Positions 47,701-61,600 of a stretch of 64,000 nt of DNA are shown here, one piece after another. Numbering within the stretch: position 1 is the stretch's first letter; each line of letters opens with the position of its first letter. Below the pieces are notes generated by a model. The model made no database searches, had not been told where the DNA came from, and worked only from the letters and a program-made list of their open reading frames with translations. The stretch is taken from assembly GCA_036971475.1 (NCBI GenBank), contig JBAIZL010000003.1, forward strand, positions 87,244,042 to 87,308,041, in the 5' to 3' direction. Both the position numbers and the translations under genes were made by a program. The DNA is from Prosapia bicincta. Taxonomy: Eukaryota; Arthropoda; Insecta; Hemiptera; Cercopidae.

Positions 47701-50700
47701 ATTCAGACTAAATATCGGAAGGAGACGGTAGAGAATGGGAGGGTTCACTCTAGATCTCGCTATCATTCAGACTAAATATTGGTAGGAGCCGGTAGAGAGT
47801 TCCATGGTACACTCAAGCGCTCGGTATAATCATTCAGACTAAATATCGGAAGCAGACGATAGGGAATGCGAGGGTTCACTCTAGCTCTCGCTATCATTCA
47901 GACTAAATATTGGAAGGAGACGGTAGAGAATGCGAGGGTTCACTTTAGTTCTCGCTATCATTCAGACTAAATATTGGTAGGAGCCGGTAGAGAGTTCCAT
48001 GGTACACTCTATCTCCCGGTATCATTCAGACTAAATATCGGAAGGAGACGGTAGGGAATGCGAAGTTTCACTCTAGCTCTCGCTATTATTCAGACGAAAT
48101 ATCGGAAGGAGACGGTAGAGAATGCGATCGTTCACTCTAGCTCTCGGTATCATTCAGACTAAATATCGGAAGGAGACGTTAGAGAATGGGAGGGTTCACT
48201 CTAGCCTCGGTATCATTCAGACTAAATGGAAGGAGACGGTAGAAAATGCGAGGAAACTCTAGCTCTCGGTATCATTCAGACTAAATATCGGAAGGAGACG
48301 GTAGGGAATGCGAAGTTACACTCTAGCTCTCGCTATTATTAGACGAAATATCGGAAGGAGACGGTAGAGAATGCGATCGTTCACTCTAGCTCTCGGTATC
48401 ATTCAGACTAAATATCGGAAGGAGACGGTAGAGAATGGGAGGGTTCACTCTAGATCTCGCTATCATTCAGACTAAATATTGGTAGGAGCCGGTGGAGAGT
48501 TCCATGGTACACTCTAGCTATCGGTATCATTCAGACTAAATATCGGAAGGAGACGGTAGGGAATGCGAAGGTACAATCTAGCTCTCGCCATCATTCAGAC
48601 TAAATATTGGAAGGATACGGTAGAGAGTTCCATGGTACACTCAAGCGCTCGGTATAATCATTCAGACTAAATATCGGAAGCAGACGATAGGGAATGCGAG
48701 GGTTCGCTCTAGCTCTCGCTATCATTCAGACTAAATATTGGAAGGAGACGGTAGAGAATGCGAGGGTTCACTTTAGTTCTCGCTATCATTCAGACTAAAT
48801 ATTGGTAGGAGCCGGTAGAGAGTTCCATGGTACACTCTATCTCTCGGTATCATTCAGACTAAATATCGGAAGGAGACGGTAATGAATGCGAAGTTACACT
48901 CTAGCTCTCGCTATTATTCAGACGAAATATCGGAAGGAGACGGTAGAGAATGCGATCGTTCACTCTAGATCTCGGTATCATTCAGTCTAAATGGAAAGAG
49001 ACGGTAGGGAATGCTAGGGTATACTCTAGCTCTCGCTATAATTGAGACTAAATAATGGGAGGAGTCGGTCGAGAATGCGAGGGTTTACTCTAGCTCTCGG
49101 TATCATTCAGACTAAATATCGGAAGGAGACGTTAGAGAATACGAAGGTACACTCTAGCTCTCGGTATTATTCAGACTAGATATCGGAAGGAGACGGTAGA
49201 GAATGCGATCGTTCACTCTAGATCTCGGTATCATTCATACGAAATAACGGAAGGAGACGGTAGAGAATGCGAGGTTTCACTCTAGCTCTCGGTATCATTC
49301 AGAATAAATATCGGAAGGAGACGGTAGAGAATGAGAGGGTTAACTCTAGCTCTCGGTATCATTCAGACTAAATATCGGAAAGAGACGGTAGAGAATGCGA
49401 GGGTTCACTCTAGCTCTCGGTATCATTCAGACTAAATATCGGAAGGAGACGGTAGAGAATGCGAGATTTCACTCTAGCTCTCGCTATCTTTCAGACTAAA
49501 TATCGGATTGAGACGGTAGAGAATGCGAGGGTTCACTCTAGCTCTCGGTATCATTCAGACTAAATATCGGAAGGAGATGGTAGATAATGCGAGGGTTCAC
49601 TCTAGCTCTCGCTATCATTCAGACTAAATATCGGAAGGAGACGGTAGTGAATTTGAGGGTTCACTCTAGCTCTCGCTATCATTCAGACTAAATATCGGAA
49701 AGAGACGGTAGAGAATGCGAAGGTTCACTCTAGCTCTCGGTATCATTCAGACTAAATATCGGAAGGAGACGGTAGAGAATGCGTGGGTTCACTCTAGCTC
49801 TCGCTATCATTCAGACTGAATATCGAAAGGAGACGGTAGAGAATACGAGCGTTCACGCTAGCTCTCGGTATCATTCAGTCTAAATGGAAGTAGACGGTAG
49901 AGAATGTGAGGGTTCACTCTAGCTCTCGGTATCATTCAGACTAAATATTGGTAGGAGCAGGTAGAGAGTTCCATGGTACACTCTAGCTCTCGGTATCATT
50001 CAGACTAAATATCGGAAGGAGACGGTAGGGAATGCGAAGGTACACTCTAGCTCTCGGTATCATTCAGATTAAATATCGGAAGAAGACGGTAGAGAATGCG
50101 AGGGTTCACTTTAGCTCCCGCTTTAATTCAGACTAAATATCGGAAGGAGACGGTAGAGAATACGAGCGTTCACGCTAGCTCTCGGTATCATTCAGTCTAA
50201 ATGGAAGGAGACGGTAGAGAATGCGAGGTTTCACTATAGCTCCCGCTATCATTCAGACTAAATATCGGAAGGAGGCGGTAGAGAATGCGAGGGTTCACTC
50301 TAGCTCTCGGCATCATTCAGACTAAGTATCGGTAGGAGACGGTAGAAAATGCGAGGGTTCACTCTAGCTCAAGGTATAATTCAGACTAAATGGAAGGAGA
50401 AGGTAGAGAATGCGAGGGTTCAATCTAGCTCTCGGTATCATTCAGACTAAATGGAAAGAGACGCTAGGGAATGCGAGGGTTTACTCTAGCTCTCGCTATC
50501 ATTCAGACTAAAAATTGGAAGGAGACGGTAGAGAGTTTCATGGTGCACTCTAGCTCTCGGTATCTTTCAGACTAAATATCGAAGGAGACGGTAGGAAATG
50601 CGAGGGTACACTCTAGCTCTCGCTATCATTCAGACGAAATATCGGAAGGAGACGGTAGAGAATGCGAGGTTTCACTCTAGCTCTCGGTATCTTTCAAAAT

Positions 50701-53700
50701 AAATATCGGAAGGAGACGGTAGAGAATGCGAGGGTTCACTCTAGTTCTCGCTATCTTTAAGACGAAATATCGGAAGGAGACGTTAGAGAATGCGAGGGTT
50801 CACTCTAGCACTCGCTATCATTCAGACTAAATATTGGAAGGAGACGGTAGAGAGTTTCATGGTACACTCTAGCTCTCGGTATCTTTCAGACTAAATATCG
50901 AAGGAGACGGTATTAAATGTGAGGGTACACTCTAGCTCTCGCTATCATTCAGACGAAATATCGGAAGGAGACGGTAGAGAATGCGAGGTTTCACTCTAGC
51001 TCTCGGTATCATTCAGAATTAATATCGGAAGGAGACGGTAGAGAATGCGAGTGTTCACTCTAGCTCCCGCTATAATTCAGACTAAATATCGGATTGAGAC
51101 GGTAGAGAATGCGAGGGTTCAATCTAGCTCTCGGTATCATTCAGACTAAATATCGGAAGGAGACGGTAGGGAATGCGTGGGTTCACTCTAGCTCTCGCTA
51201 TCATTCAGACTGAATATCGGAAGGAGACGGTAGAGAATACGAGCGTTCACGCTAGCTCTCGGTATCATTCAGTCTAAGTGGAAGGAGACGGTAGAGAATG
51301 CGAGGGTTCACTCTAGCTCTCGGTATCATTCAGACTAAATATTGGTAGGAGCCGGTAGAGAGTTCCATGGTACACTCTAGCTATCGGTATCATTCAGACT
51401 AAATATCGGAAGGAGACGGTAGGGAATGCGAAGGTACACTCTAGCTCACGCCATCATTCAGACTAAATATTGGAAGGATACGGTAGAGAGTTCCATGGTA
51501 CACTCTAGCTCTCGGTATCATTCAGACTAAATATCGGAAGGAGACGGTAGGGAATGCGAGGGTACACTCTAGTTCTCGCTATCTTTAAGACGAAATATCG
51601 GAAGGAGACGGTAGAGAATGCGAGGGTTCACTCTAGCACTCGCTATCATTCAGACTAAATATTGGAAGGAGACGGTAGAGAGTTTCATGGTACACTCTAG
51701 CTCTCGGTATCTTTCAGACTAAATATCGAAGGAGACGGTATTAAATGTGAGGGTACACTCTAGCTCTCGCTATCATTCAGACGAAATATCGGAGGGAGAC
51801 GGTAGAGAATGCGAGGTTTCACTCTAGCTCTCGGTATCATTCAGAATAAATATCGGAAGGAGACGGTACAGAATGCGAGGGTTCACTCTAGCTCTCGGTA
51901 TCATTCAGAATAAATATCGGAAGGAGGCGGTAGAGAATGCGAGTGTTCACTCTAGCTCCCGCTATCATCCAGACTAAATATCGGATTGAGACGGTAGAGA
52001 ATGCGAGGGTTCACTCTAGCTCTCGGTATCATTCAGACTAAATATTGGTAGGAGCCGGTGGAGAGTTCCATGGTACACTCTAGCTATCGGTATCATTCAG
52101 ACTAAATATCGGAAGGAGACGGTAGGGAATGCGAAGGTACACTCTAGCTCTCGCCATCATTCAGACTAAATATTGGAAGGATACGGTAGAGAGTTCCATG
52201 GTATACTCAAGCGCTCGGTATAATCATTCAGACTAAATATCGGAAGCAGACGATAGGGAATGCGAGGGTTCACTCTAGCTCTCGCTATCATTCAGACTAA
52301 ATATTGGAAGGAGACGGTAGAGAATGCGAGGGTTCACTTTAGTTCTCGCTATCATTCAGACTAAATATTGGTAGGAGCCGGTAGAGAGTTCCATGGTACA
52401 CTCTATCTCTCGGTATCATTCAGACTAAATATCGGAAGGAGACGGTAGGGAATGCGAAGTTACACTCTAGCTCTCGCTATTATTCAGACGAAATATCGGA
52501 AGGAGACGGTAGAGAATGCGTTCGTTCACTCTAGCTCTCGGTATCATTCAGACTAAATATCGGAAGGAGACGGTAGAGAATGGGAGGGTTCACTCTAGCC
52601 TCGGTATAATTCAGACTAAATGGAAGGAGACGGTAGAAAATGCGAGGAAACTCTAGCTCTCGGTATCATTCAGACTAAATATCGGAAGGAGACGGTAGGG
52701 AATGCGAAGTTACACTCTAGCTCTCGCTATTATTAGACGAAATATCGGAAGGAGACGGTAGAGAATGCGATCGTTCACTCTAGCTCTCGGTATCATTCAG
52801 ACTAAATATCGGAAGGAGACGGTAGAGAATTGGAGGGTTCACTCTAGATCTCGCTATCATTCAGACTAAATATTGGTAGGAGCCGGTGGAGAGTTCCATG
52901 GTACACTCTAGCTATCGGTATAATCATTCAGACTAAATATCGGAAGCAGACGATAGGGAATGCGAGGGTTCACTCTAGCTCTCGCTATCATTCAGACTAA
53001 ATATTGGAAGGAGACGGTAGAGAATGCGAGGGTTCACTTTAGTTCTCGCTATCATTCAGACTAAATATTGGTAGGAGCCGGTAGAGAGTTCCATGGTACA
53101 CTTTATCTCTCGGTATCATTCAGACTAAATATCGGAAGGAGACGGTAATGAATGCGAAGTTACACTCTAGCTCTCGCTATTATTCAGACGAAATATCGGA
53201 AGGAGACGGTAGAGAATGCGATCGTTCACTCTAGATCTCGGTATCATTCAGTCTAAATGGAAAGAGACGGTAGGGAATGCTAGGGTATACTCTAGCTCTC
53301 GCTATAATTGAGACTAAATAATGGGAGGAGTCGGTAGAGAATGCGAGGGTTTACTCTAGCTCTCGGTATCATTCAGACTAAATATCGGAAGGAGACGTTA
53401 GAGAATACGAAGGTACACTCTAGCTCTCGCTATCATTTAGACGAAATATCGGAAGGAGACGGTAGAGAATGCGATCGTTCACTCTAGATCTCGGTATCAT
53501 TCATACGAAATAACGGAAGGAGACGGTAGAGAATGCGAGGTTTCACTCTAGCTCTCGGTATCATTCAGAATAAATATCGGAAGGAGACGGTAGAGAATGC
53601 GAGGGTTAACTCTAGCTCTCGGTATCATTCAGACTAAATATCGGAAAGAGACGGTAGAGAATGCGAGGGTTCACTCTAGCTCTCGGTATCATTCAGACTA

Positions 53701-55570
53701 AATATCGGAAGGAGACGGTAGAGAATGCGAGGGTTCACTCTAGCTCTCGCTATCTTTCAGACTAAATATCGGATTGAGACGGAAGAGAATGCGAGGGTTC
53801 ACTCTAGCTCTCGGTATCATTCAGACTAAATATCGGAAGGAGATGGTAGATAATGCGAGGGTTCACTCTAGCTCTCGCTATCATTCAGACTAAATATCGG
53901 AAGGAGACGGTAGTGAATGCGAGGGTTCACTCTAGCTCTCGCTATCATTCAGACTAAATATCGGAAAGAGACGGTAGAGAATGCGAAGGTTCACTCTAGC
54001 TCTCGGTATCATTGAGACTAAATATCGGAAGGAGACGGTAGAGAATGCGTGGGTTCACTCTAGCTCTCGCTATCATTCAGACTGAATATCGAAAGGAGAC
54101 GGTAGAGAATACGAGCGTTCACGCTAGCTCTCGGTATCATTCAGTCTAAATGGAAGGAGACGGTAGAGAATGTGAGGGTTCACTCTAGCTCTCGGTATCA
54201 TTCAGACTAAATCTAAAGAGACGGTAGGGAATGCGTGGGTACGCTTTAGCTCTCGATATATAACTCAGACTAAATATTGGAAGAAGACGGTAGAGAACGC
54301 GAGGGTTCACTCTAGTTCTCGCTATCATTCAGACTAAATATTGGTAGGAGCAGGTAGAGAGTTCCATGGTACACTCTAGCTCTCGGTATCATTCAGACTA
54401 AATATCGGAAGGAGACGGTAGGGAATGCGAAGGTACACTCTAGCTCTCGGTATCATTCAGATTAAATATCGGAAGAAGACGGTAGAGAATGCGAGGGTTC
54501 ACTTTAGCTCCCGCTTTAATTCAGACTAAATATCGGAAGGAGACGGTAGAGAATACGAGCGTTCACGCTAGCTCTCGGTATCATTCAGTCTAAATGGAAG
54601 GAGACGGTAGAGAATGCGAGGTTTCACTATAGCTCCCGCTATCATTCAGACTAAATATCGGAAGGAGGCGGTAGAGAATGCGAGGGTTCACTCTAGCTCT
54701 CGGTATCATTCAGACTAAATGGAAGGAGACGGTAGAAAATGCGAGGAAACTCTAGCTATCGGTATCATTCAGACTAAATATCGGAAGGAGACGTTAGAGA
54801 ATGCAAAGGTACACTCTAGCTCTCGCTATCTTTCAGACGAAATATCGGAAGGAGACGGTAGAGAATGCGAGAGTTCACTCTAGCTCCCGGTATCATTCAG
54901 ACTAAATATCGGAAGGAGACGGTAGAGAATGCGAGGGTTCACTCTAGCTCTCGGTATGATTCAGACTAAATATCGGAAGGAGACGGTAGAGAATGTGAGG
55001 GTTCACTCTAGCTCTCGCTATCATTCAGACGAAATATCGGAAGGAGACGGTAGAGAATACGAGCGTTCACGCTAGCTCTCGGTATCATTCAGTCTAAATG
55101 GAAGGAGACGGTAGAGAATGTGAGGGTTCACTCTAGCTCTCGGTATCATTCAGACTAAATCTAAAGAGACGGTAGGGAATGCGTGGGTACGCTTTAGCTC
55201 TCGATATATAACTCAGACTAAATATTGGAAGAAGACGGTAGAGAACGCGAGGGTTCACTCTAGTTCTCGCTATCATTCAGACTAAATATTGGTAGGAGCA
55301 GGTAGAGAGTTCCATGGTACACTCTAGCTCTCGGTATCATTCAGACTAAATATCGGAAGGAGACGGTAGGGAATGCGAAGGTACACTCTAGCTCTCGGTA
55401 TCATTCAGATTAAATATCGGAAGAAGACGGTAGAGACTGCGAGGGTTCACTTTAGCTCCCGCTTTAATTCAGACTAAATATAGGAAGGAGACGGTAGAGA
55501 ATACGAACGTTCACGCTAGCTCTCGGTATCATTCAGTCTAAATGGAAGGAGACGGTAGAGAATGCGAGGT
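38788..55570 (+). repeat. 16.8-kb higher-order block B
   Basis: Tandem copy of block A. Its length equals 19002 + 64 - 1074 - 1209 = 16783 bp, matching the offset at the right end. By eye I found only a handful of substitutions against block A, for example near 40273, 40653, 41523, 45091, 52895 and 55461. A few more local repeats of about 948 bp follow (54744 recurs at 55692). Confidence 0.9.
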
Positions 55571-56425
55571 TTCACTATAGCTCCCGCTATCATTCAGACT
55601 AAATATCGGAAGGAGGCGGTAGAGAATGCGAGGGTTCACTCTAGCTCTCGGTATCATTCAGACTAAATGGAAGGAGACGGTAGAAAATGCGAGGAAACTC
55701 TAGCTATCGGTATCATTCAGACTAAATATCGGAAGGAGACGTTAGAGAATGCAAAGGTACACTCTAGCTCTCGCTATCTTTCAGACGAAATATCGGAAGG
55801 AGACGGTAGAGAATGCGAGAGTTCACTCTAGCTCCCGGTATCATTCAGACTAAATATCGGAAGGAGACGGTAGAGAATGCGAGGGTTCACTCTAGCTCTC
55901 GGTATGATTCAGACTAAATATCGGAAGGAGACGGTAGAGAATGTGAGGGTTCACTCTAGCTCTCGCTATCATTCAGACGAAATATCGGAAGGAGACGGTA
56001 GAGAATGCGAGGGTTGACTCTAGCTCTCGCTATCATTCAGACTAAATATCGGAAGGAGGGGGTAGAGAATGCGAGGGTTCACTCTAGCTCTCGGTATCAT
56101 TCAGACTAAATATCCGAAGGAGACGGTAGAGAATGCGAGGGTTCACTCTAGCTCTTGGTATCATTCAGACTAAATATCGGAAGGAGACGGTAGATAATGC
56201 GAGGGTACACTCTAGCTCTCGGTATATTTCAGACTAAATGGAAGGAGACGTTAGAGAATGCGATTGTACACTCTAGCTTTCTTTATAATTCAGAGTAAAT
56301 AGCGGAAGGAAGTGATACAAAGTCATAAGGTCCACTCTATCCAACGGAATAATTCTGCGAAGACAGTTGAAGGAAATGCTGCAATATGAGAGAGCCCACT
56401 TCAGCCCTTGATACCATCTTCTTAA

Positions 56426-57280
56426 ACTATGTGACTTAAAATTATTATTTTTAAACTTAATAAATTATTTTAAATAAAAGACTGGAATTGTAAGGTATAG
56501 TTTGTAGTAGCAGCACTCACTAATGATGATGACTGTACTACAAACCATCATTGATAAATCCTCATTTATCAATATCAACACATTTTATTATTTGCATTTC
56601 TCGAAACAGGGGACTGGTTTTTGTTTGTTATAACATATATTAAATATCTTTATTTATATTGTACATAATTTACTTTCATGGTTACTATTTATTTCATAGG
56701 AGGCTAGTATTTTTGCATTCTCTGCATGTATTTTATTTCCGATAATAAAATATTTCTACAGTGTAAGAGTTGCAGTCAAAAGTCTCTGTAGAGCAACACA
56801 TTTCTTGCAACTAATAATTTCACACAAAAGTAGACTACAAAAGAAAGACTAATTATTGATTTTGTCTCCATTTTCAGCATGAAAGTGGAATATAACTCTC
56901 CAACATTTATCAAAATACACTTCTTAGGAACACTATACACGCAATGCAGGAGGTTTTTCTTATTTAAATTTATTTTCTAAACAGTAATATATTCTTAAAC
57001 AAGAACTTATAAGAATAATATTCCAAGCTTTACATCTATTTAATATTATTGGCATCGTGAAGAGCCTCTTCGCTAGTTAATAGTTTAAGCCATGAAAATT
57101 AGTATTCAGAGAGTTAGTTAGAGGGTTTTGATAACGCTAATAATATTAAATTGATAAAACGACTCCAACCATTATTTTTATAAATATTCTTGTTTCGAAT
57201 TGTATTAACAAAGACATTTTGAATTATAAAATCCACATGTAGTCTATTCATACAAAATATCTATTACAGAAAACACAAGC
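56426..57280. other. Inter-array spacer, AT-rich part
   Basis: Unique-looking AT-rich sequence after the decayed last monomers of array 1. No gene or repeat family was recognised. Confidence 0.6.
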
Positions 57281-57890
57281 TTTACGGGGAAAACACGGAT
57301 CACGCTCATTGCAAAGGAATTATATTGCTATTCACGTGGCGTGATGAACGTATCGGATCTGTACGCTTTTATTGGAAGCCCGCTTGTGTGTATCTAATCC
57401 GTTTAGCTTTGTAGCGACCCGCTTGTCGCTTAAAAGGACACAAAGAGTACGTTTTGGGCGAGGAACAAAAGTAACGCGGGATTCTCACAGAGTACAGTTT
57501 GTCGCAAAACCCTGTTAATGCTTCGTTAGTAGGTAAAAAGAAAAGAGAAATACGGAGAAATTCCATGGATCTTGTCACAGAGTTACATTCCTAACACCTC
57601 ACAACTTGATATGTCATTAATTGCACACACCTACGTCATACAATATCGATGTCGCACTATTGTTCTTATAATGAACACATTTCCCGTAGCGAAGGAATTA
57701 ATCCAAGTCTAGAGACAGAATCGCGCATTAATTACACGCTTTCGGCGGGTGCTTATTGTCTAATACGGGCAACTTATGTTGCTACAGATAGACATACACA
57801 ATATAGCTGTACGTTATTACAGACAAGTGGCGACACTGGGGAAACTTTCATTAAACGTCAAACCCACCTTGAAGTGTGATGACCTTGACA
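57281..57890. other. CpG-containing unique block in the spacer
   Basis: About 600 bp of balanced composition with many CpGs, unlike the AT-rich DNA on both sides. Open frames of 69 codons (minus, 57369-57578) and 76 codons (plus, 57649-57879) lie here. Neither shows a recognisable domain, and they point in opposite directions. The block could be a regulatory or unmethylated element, a decayed exon or an old insertion. Confidence 0.35.
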
Positions 57891-57894
57891 ATCT

Positions 57895-58490
57895 TATGTA
57901 ATATTATAATGTTGTAATCGAGTTCATTATATTAATTTGAATCTCTTTTTAAATATTAAAACTATATTGTATCTATATAAATATTAGCTGTTTAATATCA
58001 AACCATGAATTAACATTTATTTTTATATCTGAATTCAAGTTAAATATTATAAGTCGATTATCTAATGCATAATATTAAATTGTTCATCTGTTTCAACACT
58101 ATCATAGCTTGATTAGCTCATTGAATATTAAACCATCATTTTCCCATTTATTTTTACAACATGTTTTCCAGGTGAATATTATAACTTGATTAGCTAATTA
58201 ATAATATTAACTTGATTATCTGCTTCAATATTATAACCCGATTTGTGTATCTAATATTAGGGAATGGGTTTTCTATTTATTATTATAGTTGAGTTTCAGT
58301 TAAATATTATACCTTAATAATCAAATTCAGATTATAATGAGTTGATTATCTTATCTAATTAAATAATATAACTAGAATATCTAGTTGAATATTACAACTT
58401 GATAATGTAATTGATTGTATTAACATGATTATATATTTGAATAATGTACCTGGAATATGACATTGAATATTATATTTTGAGTACCTTGTG
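57895..58490. repeat. Decayed AT-rich tandem repeat of about 25-30 bp
   Basis: The pattern AATATTATAACTTGATTA followed by a variable CTAATT-like tail recurs many times. The clearest copies start at about 58175, 58203, 58227, 58286 and 58389. Copies differ by substitutions and small indels, so the array is old. Confidence 0.6.
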
Positions 58491-58653
58491 CAATAACACA
58501 GCTTCACATGGACATTTAACAGTATTGAGAGACATTTTCGATGTTCTTTCTAAAGGCCATAAGTTTAATAATGACAACAAATTAAAATGGACAACAAATT
58601 AGTTATAGAAACTTCTATCTAATAAATTGATTATTTGACTAATTAAAATTAAA

Positions 58654-61600
58654 TAGCTCGCTATCATTCTGACGAAATATCGGAAGGAGACGGTAGAGAA
58701 TGCGAGGTTTCACTCTAGCTCACGGTATCATTCAAAATAAATATCGGAAGGAGACGGTAGAGAATGCGAGGGTTCACTCTAGCTCTCGGTATCATTCTGA
58801 CGAAATATCGGAAGGAGACGTTAGAGAATGCGAGGGTTCACTCTAGCTCTCGGTATCATTCAGACTAAATATCGGAAGGAGACGGTAGAGAATGCGAGGG
58901 TTCACTCTAGCTCTCGGCATCATTCAGACTAAATATCGGAAGGAGACGGTAGAAAATGCGAGGGTTCACTCTAGCACACGGTATAATTCTGACTAAATGG
59001 AAGGAGAAGGTAGAGAATGCGAGGGTTCACTCTAGCTCTCGGTATCATTCAGACTAAATGGAAAGAGACGGTAAGGAATGCTAGGGTACACTCTAACTCT
59101 CGCTATAATTCAGACTAAATAATGGAAGGAGACGGTAGAGAATGCGAGGGTTTACTCTAGCTCTCGCTATCATTCAGACTAAATATTGGAAGGAGACGGT
59201 AGAGAGTTTCATGGTACACTCTAGCTCTCGGTATCTTTCAGACTAAATTTCGGAAGGAGACTGTAGGGAATGCGAGGGTACACTCTAGCTCCCGGTATCA
59301 TTGAGACTAAATATCGGAAGGAGACGGTAGGGAATGCGAGGGTACACTCTAGCTCTCGCTACAATTCAGACTAAATATTGGAAGGAGACGGTAGAGAATG
59401 CGAGGGTTCACTCTAGCTTTGCTATCATTCAGACAAAATATTGGAAGGAGACGGTAGAGAATGCGAGGGTTCACTCTAGCTCTCGCCATCATTCAGACTA
59501 AATATTGAAAGGAGACGGTAGAGAGTTCCATGGTACACTCTAGCTCTCGGTATCATTCAGACTAAATATCGGAAGGAGACGGTAGGGAATGCGAGGGTAC
59601 ACTCTAGTTCTCGCTATCTTTAAGACGAAATATCGGAAGGAGACGGTAGAGAATGCGAGGGTTCACTCTAGCACTCGCTATCATTCAGACGAAATATTGG
59701 AAGGAGACGCTAGAGAGTTTCATGGTACACTCTAGCTCTCGCTATCATTCAGACGAAATATCGGAAGGAGACGGTAGAGAATGCGAAGTTTCACTCTAGC
59801 TCTCGGTATCATTCAGACTAAATATCGGAAGGAGACGGTAGAGAATGCGAGGGTTCACTCTAGCTCCCGCTATCATTCAGACTAAATATCGGAAAGAGAC
59901 GGTAGAGAATGCGAGGGTTCACTCTAGCTCTCGGTATCATTCAGACTAACTATCGGAAGGAGACGGTAGGGAATGCGAGGGTACACTCTAGTTCTCGCTA
60001 TCTTTAAGACGAAATATCGGAAGGAGACGGTAGAGAATGCGAGGGTTCACTTTAGCACTCAGTATCATTCAGAATAAATATCGGAAGGAGACGGTAGAGA
60101 ATGCGAGTGTTCACTCTAGCTCCCGCTACCATTCAGACTAAATATCGGATTGAGACGGTAGAGAATGCGAGGGTTCACTCTAGCTCTCGGTATCATTCAG
60201 ACTAAATATCGGAAGGAGACGGTAGAGAATGCGTGGGTTCACTCTAGCTCTCGCTATCATTCAGACTGAATATCGGAAGGAGACGGTAGAGAATACGAGC
60301 GTTCACGCTAGCTCTCGGTATCATTCAGTCTAAGTGGAAGGAGACGGTAGAGAATGCGAGGGTTCACTCTAGCTCTCGGTATCATTCAGACTAAATCTAA
60401 AGAGACGGTAGGGAATGCGAGGGTACGCTTTAGCTCTCGATATAATTCAGACTAAATATTGGAAGGAGACGGTAGAGAACGCGAGGGTTCACTCTAGTTC
60501 TCGCTATCATTCAGACTAAATATTGGTAGGAGCCGGTAGAGAGTTTCATGGTACACTCTAGCTCTCGGTATCTTTCAGACTAATTATCGAAAGGAGACGG
60601 TAGGGAATGCGAGGGTACACTCTAGCTCTCGCTATCATTCAGACGAAATATCGGAAGGAGACGGTAGAGAATGCGAGGGTTCACTCTAGCTCTCGCTATC
60701 ATTCAGACTTAATATCAGAAGGAGATGGTAGAGAATGCGAGGGTTTACTCTAGCTCACGGTATCATTGAGACTAAATATCTGAAGGAGACGGTAGGGAAT
60801 GCGAGGGTACACTCTAGCTCTCGCTACAATTCAGACTAAATATTGGAAGGAGACGGTAGAGAATGCGAGGGTTCACTCTATCTCTCGCCATCATTCAGAC
60901 TAAATATTGGAAGGAGACGGTAGAGAATGCGAAGGTTTACTCTAGCATCGCTATCATTCAGACTAAATATTGGAAGGAGACGGTAGAGAGTTTCATGGTA
61001 CACTCTAGCTCCCGCTATCATTCAGACTAAATATTGGAAGGAGACGGTAGAGAGTTCCATGGTACACTCTAGCTATCGGTATCATTCAGACTAAATATCG
61101 GAAGGAGACGTTAGGGAATGCGTTTGTACACTCTAGCTCTCGCTATCATTCAGACGAAATATCGGAAGGAGACGGTATAGAATGCGAGGGTTCACTCTAG
61201 CTCTCGCTATCATTCAGATTAAATATTGGAAGGAGACGGTAGAGAATGCGATGGTTTACTCTAGCTCTCGCTATCATTGAGAATAAATATTGGAAGGAGA
61301 CGGTAGAGAGTTTCATGGTACACTCTAGCTATCGGTATCATTCAGACTAAATATCGGAAGGAGACGGTAGGGAATGCAAGGGTACACTCTAGCTCTCGCT
61401 ATCATTCAGACGAAATATCGGAAGGAGACGGTAGAGAATGCGAGGGTTCACTCTAGCTCTCGCTATCATTCAGACTAAATATCAGAAGGAGATGGTAGAG
61501 AATGCGAGGGTTCACTCTAGCTCTCGCCATCATTCAGACTAAATATTGGAAGGAGACGGTAGGGAATGCGAGGGTACACTCTAATTCTCGCTATTTTTAA

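Larger units (their letters stand above)
15770..56425 (+). repeat. 64-bp satellite DNA, array 1 (about 630 monomers)
   Basis: The monomer length is 64 bp, measured between successive CTAG sites. Landmarks in order are GCTCTCGG or GCTCTCGC, TATCATTCAGACTAAAT, ATCGGAAGGAGACGGTAGAG, then AATGCGAGGG and TTCACTCTA. About 47 percent of bases are G or C, well above the flanks, with four CpGs per monomer mostly retained. Recurrent variants carry GAGTTCCATGGTACAC, GGGAATGCGAGGGTACAC or GAATACGAGCGTTCACGC, a 4-bp deletion (GACTAAATGGAAGG, 60-bp monomer), or an inserted AATC in GGTATAATCATTCAG. The outer monomers decay gradually at both ends (about 15770-15850 and 56230-56425). Stops in every frame exclude coding. 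Location (centromeric, heterochromatic or other) cannot be told from sequence. Confidence 0.98.

Noticed and set aside
15770..56425. CRISPR-like appearance of regularly spaced repeats
   Set aside because: Repeats are head to tail with no unique spacers, in a eukaryotic context; this is satellite DNA.
57369..57879. Two small open frames in the spacer as genes
   Set aside because: Opposite strands, no recognisable domain and no supporting signals. Described as an unknown block instead.
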